From assembly GCA_027346125.1 (NCBI GenBank), contig DAIEST010000262.1, positions 1-11,900 of the forward strand: DNA of 11,900 nucleotides. Reading direction: 5' to 3'. Below the pieces are notes generated by a model, which saw only the letters and a program-made list of their open reading frames with translations, did no database searches and was not told the DNA's origin. Source of the DNA: Leptospirillum sp. (lineage in GTDB: Bacteria; Nitrospirota; Leptospirillia; Leptospirillales; Leptospirillaceae). The position numbers and the translations under genes were made by a program. Each line of letters begins with the position of its first letter. Positions within the stretch are counted from its first letter, which is position 1. Below, in pieces: positions 6,144 to 11,900 of the stretch.

Positions 6144-6826
6144 TTCACTCCACATTCCTGCTTCAGTTCTTCCAGGGAGAGATGGGAGAGGCGTTCCAGA
6201 TCCCGATCGAAAGAACCGCTGTGGACTGCATCGATCCGGTGGCGGAGATTCTCCGGAAAGGGCAGCTCCCGGCTTCCGTAGGCCCGGCGTGCATAAAGGG
6301 CGATCTCATGCGGGGCCATCTCGGCAATGCAGCGCGAAACGCACAGACCACACATGACACAACTCATCGTCGATTCAGCAACTCCCTTGAAATCACCGAA
6401 TGCCGCCTGCCATACGCTGGTCCGGACATCGATGCCCTGAGGGCAGACTTCGGTGCAGGCATTGCAGTTCCGGCAGGTCGCTGATTCGGGATAGAGTTCG
6501 AAGAGGCCTTCCTTGGGGTCGGGCAGGGTTTCAATGTCATAGTGGGCCCGCTGGGTCGGATAGGACGCGATCAGGCTGAACGCCATTCCTTCCTTCACCA
6601 GTGTCTGACAGGCCAGGGCATTGAAAAGCCGAAAATTACCGGGCATCCGGTAGACGGCTGCACATGCGCCGCACACGCCACCCAGACAGCCAATTCCATG
6701 AATGACTTCATGTCCCGTATACCACATCGCCTGAATCAGGGTGAGCCCTTCAGGCACCGTCCATTCCTTGCCATTAATCCAGACCTGGATCAAACGCGCC
6801 CCTTCTGGGGCCTCATATTGGAACAT
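6140..6826 (-). CDS. frdB: Fumarate reductase iron-sulfur subunit with two CX2CX2CX3C motifs
   Basis: This subunit carries electrons to FrdA. The N-terminal ferredoxin domain holds a [2Fe-2S] motif C47-X4-C52-X2-C55-X17-C73 (GCLGGVCGAC). The C-terminal helical domain has C118/C121/C124/C128P (CRNCNACTEVCP) and C156/C159/C162/C166 (CVMCGLCVSRC). Typical SdhB/FrdB have a non-Cys residue at the second position of the last motif and carry a [3Fe-4S] centre, which is also the quinone-side cluster. Here that position is Cys159, so two [4Fe-4S] clusters are expected, as in HdrC/GlpC and TfrB-like proteins. The start at 6824-6826 has GAGG 6 nt upstream; the frame is open 20 codons further but without support. 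Length (228 aa) is normal. It is translationally coupled to frdA, and no membrane-anchor genes follow. Confidence 0.88.
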   Translation of the reverse strand: MFQYEAPEGARLIQVWINGKEWTVPEGLTLIQAMWYTGHEVIHGIGCLGGVCGACAAVYRMPGNFRLFNALACQTLVKEGMAFSLIASYPTQRAHYDIETLPDPKEGLFELYPESATCRNCNACTEVCPQGIDVRTSVWQAAFGDFKGVAESTMSCVMCGLCVSRCIAEMAPHEIALYARRAYGSRELPFPENLRHRIDAVHSGSFDRDLERLSHLSLEELKQECGVK

Positions 6827-6851
6827 TGCACACCTCGGCAACCTGATTTGT

Positions 6852-6878
6852 GTCCTCGGCCCGCAAAGTGCCGGGGAC
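6852..6878 (-). other. Possible leader hairpin upstream of frdB
   Basis: GTCC plus CGGC can pair with GCCG plus GGAC around a 9-nt loop with a single internal mismatch. It sits in the predicted 5' leader of roughly 75 nt between the 6909-6938 promoter and the frdB ribosome-binding site. It is a weak structure with no known riboswitch features. It might affect stability or translation, or mean nothing. Confidence 0.25.
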
Positions 6879-6908
6879 TGGTCCATTCACTTCGGAAAAT
6901 GTCTGAAA

Positions 6909-6938
6909 ATTCTAGCAGAGAATATGCAGGATCTTCAA
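6909..6938 (-). promoter_or_regulatory. Promoter of the frdB-frdA-sucC-sucD operon
   Basis: On the minus strand TTGAAG (6933-6938) and TAGAAT (6909-6914) are 18 bp apart, and the -10 is preceded by TGC, giving an extended -10 element. Transcription would begin near 6902. The -35 directly abuts the end of the PsiE-like gene (stop at 6939-6941). This suggests that the fumarate reductase/succinyl-CoA synthetase genes can be transcribed independently of the genes upstream. Confidence 0.6.
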
Positions 6939-7529
6939 TCAGTCCCGCTCTCCGGCCCCTTGGGGAGGCTGAGCGGCTTTCTTACGGATGCGCGCCAGGA
7001 GTCTTTCCAGGGAAGCACTGCCTGGATCCGGCTCCGGAAGGATATCTTTTCGGGAGGGCTGGTAGCGGATTGCCACAATCCGGAGGATCATCAACACCAG
7101 AAGAATAAGGAGCAGTTCAATCGCTCTGATGATCGATTCCCCTGAAAACCATGTGACAACCGCTTCGGACAGAAAGACGGCGAGGACCGTGTCCACGATA
7201 AAGGTCACCTTCACGCGGCCAAGAGTGAAGTAGGCCACGACGGTCCGGGAGATTTCCAGGAGCGCAAGAACCAGAAGGCTGTTGACAATCAGGCTTTTCA
7301 AGACATTCAGGAAGCCGTAGGGCATGGCGCGGATGGCAAGACGGGCCGTCTCCACCGTTCCCCAGATCATCACACTCACCTGGATGACCAGGAGACCGAT
7401 CAGGACTCCCTTGACGGCTTTGAGATACCAGAAAAGGGCCGATCCCCCCGAGGACGACATATTGAGGGAGTGTCCCGGATCCTGACCTGGATCGTGATGA
7501 TTTTCCCTGGCCTGATCATTTGTATCCAT
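6939..7529 (-). CDS. PsiE-like four-helix membrane protein, 196 aa
   Basis: Four hydrophobic helices are visible, at roughly residues 38-58, 73-93, 108-126 and 132-152. They are flanked by a hydrophilic N terminus (about 35 aa, rich in His/Asp/Gly/Ser) and a basic C-terminal tail of about 45 aa. The segment LLEISRTVVAYF at the end of helix 2 and the overall four-helix plan fit the phosphate-starvation-inducible PsiE family, whose biochemical function is unknown. The start at 7527-7529 follows GGAGA about 9 nt upstream; the open frame continues 21 codons further without a ribosome-binding site. It sits between ccl and frdB on the same strand. I see no His in the membrane helices, so a haem-b-type quinone anchor for FrdAB is unlikely. 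Family assignment is from pattern only. Confidence 0.7.
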   Translation of the reverse strand: MDTNDQARENHHDPGQDPGHSLNMSSSGGSALFWYLKAVKGVLIGLLVIQVSVMIWGTVETARLAIRAMPYGFLNVLKSLIVNSLLVLALLEISRTVVAYFTLGRVKVTFIVDTVLAVFLSEAVVTWFSGESIIRAIELLLILLVLMILRIVAIRYQPSRKDILPEPDPGSASLERLLARIRKKAAQPPQGAGERD

Positions 7530-7606
7530 TCTCGAGGTTCTCCAGGCAAACTCTGACGATCTTTGAAAAAAAGAGGCAAGGAGGAGATGCAATACTGAGG
7601 AAGCAA

Positions 7607-7630
7607 GGGCCGGCTATGACCAGCCGGCCC
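7607..7630 (-). terminator. GC-rich hairpin after ccl, probable terminator
   Basis: A perfect 9-bp stem, GGGCCGGCT with AGCCGGCCC, encloses a 6-nt loop and begins 9 bp after the ccl stop. On the minus strand the stem is followed by TTGCTTCCTC, which is only moderately T-rich, so termination may be partial. It shares an AGCCGGC core with the hairpin after acn (8503-8531). Confidence 0.55.
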
Positions 7631-7638
7631 CAAAGCAA

Positions 7639-8439
7639 TTACTTTTTGATCGGTACGGGGCGAGGAGCTGGTCCATCGTATTCGTAAGACCCCTCTTCCA
7701 GCCGTCGGAACGGCTTCTCGCGATTCCATTCTTCCACGACATGGGCAACCAGCCCGGGAATCCGGCCGATAATGAAGATTCCCTTGCCATTTTTCCAGGA
7801 AATTCCCATCTCGGAAATCACGGCAGCGATCATCCCGTCCACATTGAGCGGCAGAGGACGGCCCGAATCCGCCTCAAGACAATCCTGAATCGCCACGGCA
7901 AACTCGACAAAGCGGTTGGAGAATCCGTACTCTTTCGCCAGGTCGAGCAATCGCAGCGTTCTGGGATCCCGCTTGTAGAGCTTGTGTCCGTATCCGGGGA
8001 AGCGTTTCTTCTTCTGGGCAAAATCGTTGACGACCTTGCGCGCATGCGCACCGACATCGGTCACGTCTGCCGTCAGCTGTTCCTGGTAAACCTTCGCACA
8101 CTGTTCAATCGCACCACCATGATGGTCGCCCAGCGTCAGGACGCCGGCGCCAACTGCCGCATTCAGCGGATTTCCTCCCGAAAAGACAGTTCTGGCCGCA
8201 ACGACCGAAGGTGGCCCGATACCATGATCGATACAGGCGACCAGCATCGCTTCCATCATCTTGCGTTCCCGTTCCGTCGGAAGTTCTCCCTTGAGGACCA
8301 GATAGATCGCTTCGGCAAAACTGACATTCCCAACCAGATCATCCAGCGGGTATCCCCGGACCAGGGCCTTCCCATCCGAATGCCCGCCAACCGAAGTCCG
8401 CCAATTCTTGGAAGACGTTCCTTCCTTCTCGCCAGACAT
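7639..8439 (-). CDS. ccl: Citryl-CoA lyase (citrate synthase-fold), 266 aa
   Basis: This enzyme cleaves citryl-CoA to acetyl-CoA and oxaloacetate, the second half of two-step citrate cleavage in the rTCA cycle. It has the citrate synthase catalytic core: GDHHGGA with His106/His107, GYGHKLYKRDPR with His152, and NVDGMIAAV with Asp201. At 266 aa it lacks much of the large domain of true citrate synthase (about 370-430 aa). It matches the short Ccl of Hydrogenobacter, which is also the C-terminal domain of ATP-citrate lyase. The start at 8437-8439 has GGGAGG 4 nt upstream; the frame is open for 34 more codons, but these overlap the acn terminator. It lies between acn and the PsiE-like gene, separated from acn by a terminator. 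A citrate synthase-like 2-methylcitrate enzyme is a weaker alternative. Substrate is inferred from size and context. Confidence 0.88.
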   Translation of the reverse strand: MSGEKEGTSSKNWRTSVGGHSDGKALVRGYPLDDLVGNVSFAEAIYLVLKGELPTERERKMMEAMLVACIDHGIGPPSVVAARTVFSGGNPLNAAVGAGVLTLGDHHGGAIEQCAKVYQEQLTADVTDVGAHARKVVNDFAQKKKRFPGYGHKLYKRDPRTLRLLDLAKEYGFSNRFVEFAVAIQDCLEADSGRPLPLNVDGMIAAVISEMGISWKNGKGIFIIGRIPGLVAHVVEEWNREKPFRRLEEGSYEYDGPAPRPVPIKK

Positions 8440-8502
8440 AAATCCTCCCGATTGAATCTCAGATCTCAAAACCGGAAACCGGTTCTGCCCCAAACACAAA
8501 AA

Positions 8503-8531
8503 GAGCCGGCGGGAGATCCTCCGGCCGGCTC
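8503..8531 (-). terminator. Rho-independent terminator after acn
   Basis: A 13-position stem with one G-G mismatch (GAGCCGG with CCGGCTC outside, GGAG with CTCC inside) has a 3-nt ATC loop. On the minus strand it is followed by TTTTTGTGTTT and starts about 18 bp past the acn stop. It implies that acn transcripts largely end before ccl, which would then need its own promoter or read-through. Confidence 0.78.
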
Positions 8532-8549
8532 CCGATTTCATGCACCCGA

Positions 8550-10472
8550 TTACTTTGAGCGACTCTTGACGTAGGCCAGGGTTCCACCAGCCTTCACGAT
8601 TTCAAGATCGCGTGCCGTCAGGGAATGGGTAACGGGAATATCGATCCCTTTCGTAACATTCCTGAGGGTCAAGGGTTTGTTCTCCAGCTTGGTCGCATCC
8701 AGTTCCAGTGTATCGCTGGCATCTATCTTGTCGTAATCCCCCTCGTTCACGAAAGTCAGGGGCAAAATACCGAAGTTGATCAGGTTGGCCAGATGGATTC
8801 GGGCAAACGCCTTGGTGATGACCCCTCTCACACCCAGGTACATCGGAGCCAGCGCAGCATGCTCACGGCTGGACCCCTGACCGTAGTTCGTACCGCCGAC
8901 GATGAACCCGCCGCCCTCTTCCTTGGCCCTTTTGTGGAAGGTCGGATCGATGGCTTCAAACACATATTGCGAGATCGCGGGAACATTCGAACGGAGCGGA
9001 AGAACCTTGGCTCCTGCCGGCATGATGTGATCGGTCGTGATATTGTCGCCCACCTTCAGCAACACCTTTCCTGCGACCTTTGCCGAAATCCGGTCGCGGG
9101 TCGGAAGCGGCTTGATGTTCGGACCGCGGACAATCTCGACCTTGTCCCCGTTGGCAGGCGGAAAGACGAACATCCGGTCATCGAGAACATACTTTTCCGG
9201 AATATCGACGGCCTGGTAGGTTGCGCCAAGATCGCGCGGGTCGGTGATAACACCCGTAATGGCACAGGCGGCGGCAACTTCGGGGCTGGCCAGATAGACC
9301 TTGGCGTCCTTGGTCCCGCTCCTGCCCTCAAAATTCCGATTGAAGGTCCGGACAGACACACCGCCGGAAGGAGGAGCAAAGCCCATTCCGATACAAGGCC
9401 CGCAGGCACTCTCCAGGAGCCGGGCACCGGAAGTGATCAGATTCGCCAGGACACCGTTCTGGGAGATCATCTCAAGGGTCTGCCGGGAGCCGGGGGAAAA
9501 TCCGAGACTGACATTCTGATGAACCATCTTGCCGGTCATGACCGAAGAGATCGACATCAGATCTTTATAGGAGGAGTTCGTACAGGAACCGATTGCAACC
9601 TGACTGACAGGGATGCCCTGGATTTCCCTGACCTTGACGACATTATCAGGAGAGTGGGGCTGTGCAATAAGCGGCTCAAGAACATTGAGATCAATCTCCA
9701 CAACCTCGTCATAGGTCGCATCGGCATCGGAGGAAACCGGCTTGTAATCCTGTTCCCGACCCTGTGCCTTAAGATACTGGCGAGTCTTTTCATCGCTCGG
9801 AAATACCGAAGTCGTGGCACCAAGCTCGGCTCCCATATTCGTGATGGTCGAACGTTCCGGAACGGAAAGAGACTGGACACCTTCGCCGCCATACTCAAAG
9901 ATCCGGTTCACGCCACCCTTCACGGTCAGACGCCGCAGAAGCTCGAGAATGATGTCCTTCGCGGATACAAAGGGCTGCAGTTTACCCGTCAGCTTGACGA
10001 GAACAACCTTGGGCATCGAAAGGTAAAACGGCTCTCCCCCCATGGCCAGTGCGACATCAAGTCCACCTGCCCCGATGGCGATCATTCCGAGTCCGCCATT
10101 TGTCGGGGTGTGGCTGTCCGATCCCAGCATGGTCTTTCCTGGCTTGCCAAACCGCTCAAGATGAACCTGGTGACAGATACCGTTTCCAGGGCGGGAAAAG
10201 ATGATGCCATATCGGGCGGCCACCGACTGCAGATAGCGGTGATCATCCGCATTCTCGAAGCCAGTCTGAAGCATATTGTGGTCTACATAGGAAACCGAAA
10301 GCTCGGTTCTCACCCGGTCAAGGCCGAGAGCCTCAAACTGCAGGTAAGACATCGTTCCGGTCGCATCCTGTGTCAACGTCTGGTCGATCTTGATGGCAAT
10401 TTCTTTTCCGGGGATCATTTCGCCGGAAACAAGGTGTTCCTTCAGAATTTTCTGCGTCAGGTTAAGCCCCAT
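8550..10472 (-). CDS. acn: Aconitate hydratase, 640 aa
   Basis: Aconitase interconverts citrate and isocitrate through aconitate; in the rTCA direction it supplies citrate for cleavage. The [4Fe-4S] ligands are Cys297 (GSCTNSS) and Cys357/Cys360 (ACGPCIGMG), leaving one iron open to substrate. SDSHTPTNGG (118-127) and the C-terminal swivel-domain motif YGQGSSREHAA, with catalytic Ser534 and Arg536, are present. The length matches the compact bacterial group related to mitochondrial aconitase, not the roughly 890-aa AcnA or AcnB. Order (large domains 1-3, linker, swivel domain) is complete. The start ATG at 10470-10472 has GAGGAG about 8 nt upstream. It lies between the ccsB side of the cluster and ccl, consistent with a citrate-cleavage block. 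A related hydro-lyase (homoaconitase, LeuC) is unlikely because both large and small domains are fused in one chain. Confidence 0.96.
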   Translation of the reverse strand: MGLNLTQKILKEHLVSGEMIPGKEIAIKIDQTLTQDATGTMSYLQFEALGLDRVRTELSVSYVDHNMLQTGFENADDHRYLQSVAARYGIIFSRPGNGICHQVHLERFGKPGKTMLGSDSHTPTNGGLGMIAIGAGGLDVALAMGGEPFYLSMPKVVLVKLTGKLQPFVSAKDIILELLRRLTVKGGVNRIFEYGGEGVQSLSVPERSTITNMGAELGATTSVFPSDEKTRQYLKAQGREQDYKPVSSDADATYDEVVEIDLNVLEPLIAQPHSPDNVVKVREIQGIPVSQVAIGSCTNSSYKDLMSISSVMTGKMVHQNVSLGFSPGSRQTLEMISQNGVLANLITSGARLLESACGPCIGMGFAPPSGGVSVRTFNRNFEGRSGTKDAKVYLASPEVAAACAITGVITDPRDLGATYQAVDIPEKYVLDDRMFVFPPANGDKVEIVRGPNIKPLPTRDRISAKVAGKVLLKVGDNITTDHIMPAGAKVLPLRSNVPAISQYVFEAIDPTFHKRAKEEGGGFIVGGTNYGQGSSREHAALAPMYLGVRGVITKAFARIHLANLINFGILPLTFVNEGDYDKIDASDTLELDATKLENKPLTLRNVTKGIDIPVTHSLTARDLEIVKAGGTLAYVKSRSK

Positions 10473-10765
10473 TGCTTAATCTCCTCAAATTTAGTGATGG
10501 ATAAAACATAATTGTTTGGGTGGCAGTCCAGATTGAATGCCCTTATTAATGCAAGGGCGTCGGCGGAAAGACAGGTCGATCCGGGCGACATTGCACCGGC
10601 CGACGACCCTCTCCGGAGTCAAAGACAGATGTGTCCAATTGATTCAGGCCAATATCACCTTACGAGAGAGTGCACGCCGGAATTCCGGCCCTTTCGTGGC
10701 ACCGGCGGGGACTGATATCCCCCGCCGGACCCACGCAAAGACTTTAAAGATAATAAGATAAAGAA
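10473..10765. other. Gene-free, palindrome-rich interval between acn and the small TM gene
   Basis: No supported gene lies in these roughly 290 bp. Three dyads stand out. The first is GCCCTT/AAGGGC with an 8-nt loop (10539-10558). The second is a 14-bp perfect palindrome GCCGGAATTCCGGC (10676-10689). The third is a 9-bp GC stem CCGGCGGGG/CCCCGCCGG with a 9-nt loop (10702-10728). None has a following T-tract on the minus strand. The interval should hold the acn promoter and leader, but I found no strong -35/-10 pair; a TATGTT near 10506-10511 is only a weak -10 candidate. It might be a structured leader or operator region. Confidence 0.5.
10702..10728 (-). other. Strong GC-rich hairpin downstream of the small TM gene
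   Basis: A nine-pair uninterrupted stem of G/C only, with loop ACTGATATC on the plus strand. It lies about 38 bp after the minus-strand TAA at 10766. Because the sequence after it on the minus strand (GTGCCACGAAAG) has no T-run, it is either a mRNA 3'-end stabiliser, a Rho-type or atypical terminator for the ccsB-small gene transcript, or part of the acn leader. Confidence 0.4.
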
Positions 10766-10918
10766 TTAGGGCCAAGGCCATGTCATGTGGTGCGTAGGAC
10801 TGGCATTCGTTTCAACTGCCTTCCCCATAAACATAACAAACATCAGCGTGCCTCCAAGCACGAGCAATGCCAGGATCAAACTTTTTCCCATAGATGGCTG
10901 GGATCTCTCTTCTGCCAT
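10766..10918 (-). CDS. Small single-TM membrane protein, 50 aa
   Basis: I found this gene by reading the minus strand between ccsB and acn. The ATG at 10916-10918 is preceded by GTGAGGAGAA, a strong ribosome-binding site with tight spacing, and the frame ends at TAA 10766-10768. The protein has a short charged N terminus (MAEERSQPSMGK), one hydrophobic helix at about 13-31 (ILALLVLGGTLMFVMF), then a hydrophilic tail ending SPTHHMTWPWP. That shape resembles the tiny accessory subunits found on membrane complexes, but I recognise no family. It starts 34 bp after the ccsB stop and is therefore almost surely in the same transcript. The His-His and Trp-Pro repeat at the end is distinctive. The function is unknown; a link to citrate cleavage is only by position. 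Confidence 0.68.
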   Translation of the reverse strand: MAEERSQPSMGKSLILALLVLGGTLMFVMFMGKAVETNASPTHHMTWPWP

Positions 10919-10952
10919 TTCTCCTCACCCCCCTCCTGATAAATAGACTTGC

Positions 10953-11900
10953 CTAGCCAATTGTGGAGTAAAGCGGCTTCACATGGGCAGCGGTACTGTC
11001 CTCAAAATCCCTGGGAACACCGAGGGACTCGATCGCCGACACCAGTTCATGGTAGTAAAAAGCCACTTTGACCGGATGATTCTTCCCAGCCGCTTCCAGC
11101 CGGGCGATCTTGTCCGACGCTTTTCCCATCCCACGTTCCACAATGGCACCCGCATGTCCGAAGGCCACGCCTTCGGGCATCCGTTCCTGAAAACGGCCAG
11201 AAATGAAAGCTGCCACAGGCTTCTTGAACACACCCGACTGGATCAGCTCCGCAGCCTGTTCCTCGTACGAACCGCCCGGCTCACCCAGCATGACAACTCC
11301 CTTGACATTCGGATCATCCTTAAGTTCCATCAGGACATCCGCATAGGTCGTGTTGGATATGATATCCCCTCCGATAGCCAAAGCACAATATGTCCCCCAA
11401 CCCCGGCGCTTGAACATTTCCGCAGTAGTGACCGTGAGACCGCCGCTCTTGGAGATGACAACAATTCCACCCGCCCGGAAAGCAATGGAAGGATCCTTTC
11501 CGCCGATAGCCCCGATCCGTCCGACGGAAGGAACAAAACAGCCAAGGCTTGTCCCGCCGACGATCACCGCTCCGCGACGCACCTTCTCCTGGTAAATGAT
11601 CTCCGAATCACGGATCGGAACATGCTCCGTAATGATGTAGAGGACCTTGATCCCGCTGTCCAGACACTCCATCACCGCATCCAGGACCGATACCGGTGGA
11701 ACGTAGATCAGTGCCGTATTGATCGAAGAACCCACCTTGGGATCAGAAACTGCCTGGAAAAGCGTATCGAAAACAGGAACGGGAAGCTCCGTACTCCCAC
11801 CCTTTCCTGGAGTAACACCTGCCTTGACAATGCCGGGGAAAAGAGCTTCCGACTCACGGATCACCTGAGAAGCCTCCCGGCCTGTCGCACCAATGACAAC
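10953..11900 (-). CDS. ccsB: Citryl-CoA synthetase small subunit CcsB (SucD-like; 5' end beyond window)
   Basis: The frame is open to the right edge: residues VVIGATGRE directly precede the conserved block, so the GTG at 11862-11864 is internal and the true start lies outside. It has the SucD/CcsB/ATP-citrate lyase fold: the CoA-site entrance, GVTPGKGGST, ALIYVPPVSVLDAV, YIITEHVPI, SKSGGLTVTTAEM, and the phosphohistidine loop FGHAGAIVERG (His codon at 11154-11156). The SucD signature GPNCPG is replaced by GGTSLG. Together with a canonical SucCD pair in the same cluster and aconitase and Ccl nearby, this points to citryl-CoA synthetase, which activates citrate with ATP and CoA. The large subunit CcsA is expected just outside to the right. 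The alternative is a second succinyl-CoA ligase alpha subunit or another acyl-CoA ligase. Confidence 0.8.
   Translation of the reverse strand, partial: VVIGATGREASQVIRESEALFPGIVKAGVTPGKGGSTELPVPVFDTLFQAVSDPKVGSSINTALIYVPPVSVLDAVMECLDSGIKVLYIITEHVPIRDSEIIYQEKVRRGAVIVGGTSLGCFVPSVGRIGAIGGKDPSIAFRAGGIVVISKSGGLTVTTAEMFKRRGWGTYCALAIGGDIISNTTYADVLMELKDDPNVKGVVMLGEPGGSYEEQAAELIQSGVFKKPVAAFISGRFQERMPEGVAFGHAGAIVERGMGKASDKIARLEAAGKNHPVKVAFYYHELVSAIESLGVPRDFEDSTAAHVKPLYSTIG

Noticed and set aside
5286..6281. 331-codon plus-strand open frame opposite frdA/frdB
   Set aside because: It is the antisense shadow of FrdA and FrdB, which carry all expected cofactor motifs.
7530..7592. N-terminal extension of the PsiE-like protein to 7592
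   Set aside because: No ribosome-binding site precedes the upstream start, and the extra 21 residues are not typical of the family. The ATG at 7527-7529 has a Shine-Dalgarno.
8625..10511. 628-codon plus-strand open frame opposite acn
   Set aside because: It is fully antisense to a complete, motif-bearing aconitase. Long antisense frames arise from the codon bias of the real gene, and it shows no family motif or ribosome-binding site.
10512..10761. Two overlapping plus-strand frames of 67-74 codons in the acn-ccsB gap
   Set aside because: They lack a ribosome-binding site, and their sequences are Arg/Pro-rich with no hydrophobic core. They also cross the GC palindromes, so chance frames are the simpler reading.
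1..11900. tRNA, rRNA, CRISPR array, insertion sequence or attachment site
   Set aside because: I looked on both strands and saw no clover-leaf with conserved T-loop, no regularly spaced long repeats, no transposase motifs and no flanking inverted repeats.

Overview
The window looks like chromosomal DNA of an autotrophic Leptospirillum-type bacterium (Nitrospirota). Two things suggest this. First, genes for the citrate-cleaving half and the succinate/fumarate part of the reductive TCA (rTCA) cycle sit together on one strand: a SucD-type subunit best read as citryl-CoA synthetase small subunit (CcsB), aconitase, a short citrate-synthase-fold citryl-CoA lyase (Ccl), fumarate reductase FrdBA and SucCD. 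Second, the two-step CcsAB + Ccl route is known from Hydrogenobacter and is inferred for Leptospirillum genomes, and the base composition (by eye mid-50s % GC) fits Leptospirillum group II better than Aquificales. The genus is an inference, not proven by the sequence.

Layout. Left edge (1-775, minus strand): a nearly complete mraZ, the first gene of the usual division/cell-wall cluster, which would continue beyond position 1. It has a consensus-like sigma70 promoter and a 10-bp-phased TGG operator. Upstream of it is a small unknown gene. Then come two plus-strand genes: an FmdB-type zinc-ribbon protein with a Cys-rich tail, and an unknown lipoprotein (865-1735). A 32-bp perfect palindrome with a minus-strand T-tract (1772-1803) closes the long minus-strand block.

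From 1824 to the right edge everything is on the minus strand. Read 5' to 3' from the right: ccsB (5' end cut off by the window), a newly noticed 50-codon single-TM gene, a roughly 290-bp gene-free stretch rich in palindromes, acn, terminator, ccl, hairpin, a PsiE-like 4-TM protein, a good promoter, then frdB-frdA-sucC-sucD with two ATGA overlaps, and finally a peroxiredoxin.

How they work together. Running reductively, FrdAB makes succinate from fumarate and SucCD activates it to succinyl-CoA. The oxoglutarate and pyruvate synthases and isocitrate dehydrogenase must lie elsewhere. Aconitase turns isocitrate into citrate, CcsAB (CcsA presumably just right of the window) makes citryl-CoA, and Ccl cleaves it to acetyl-CoA and oxaloacetate. 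The fumarate reductase is unusual in sequence: it has Asn where the FAD-linking His should be, an N-terminal extension, no C-terminal helical domain, two complete CX2CX2CX3C motifs in FrdB, and no adjacent anchor subunits. The peroxiredoxin may protect the Fe-S enzymes in an aerobic, iron-rich lifestyle.
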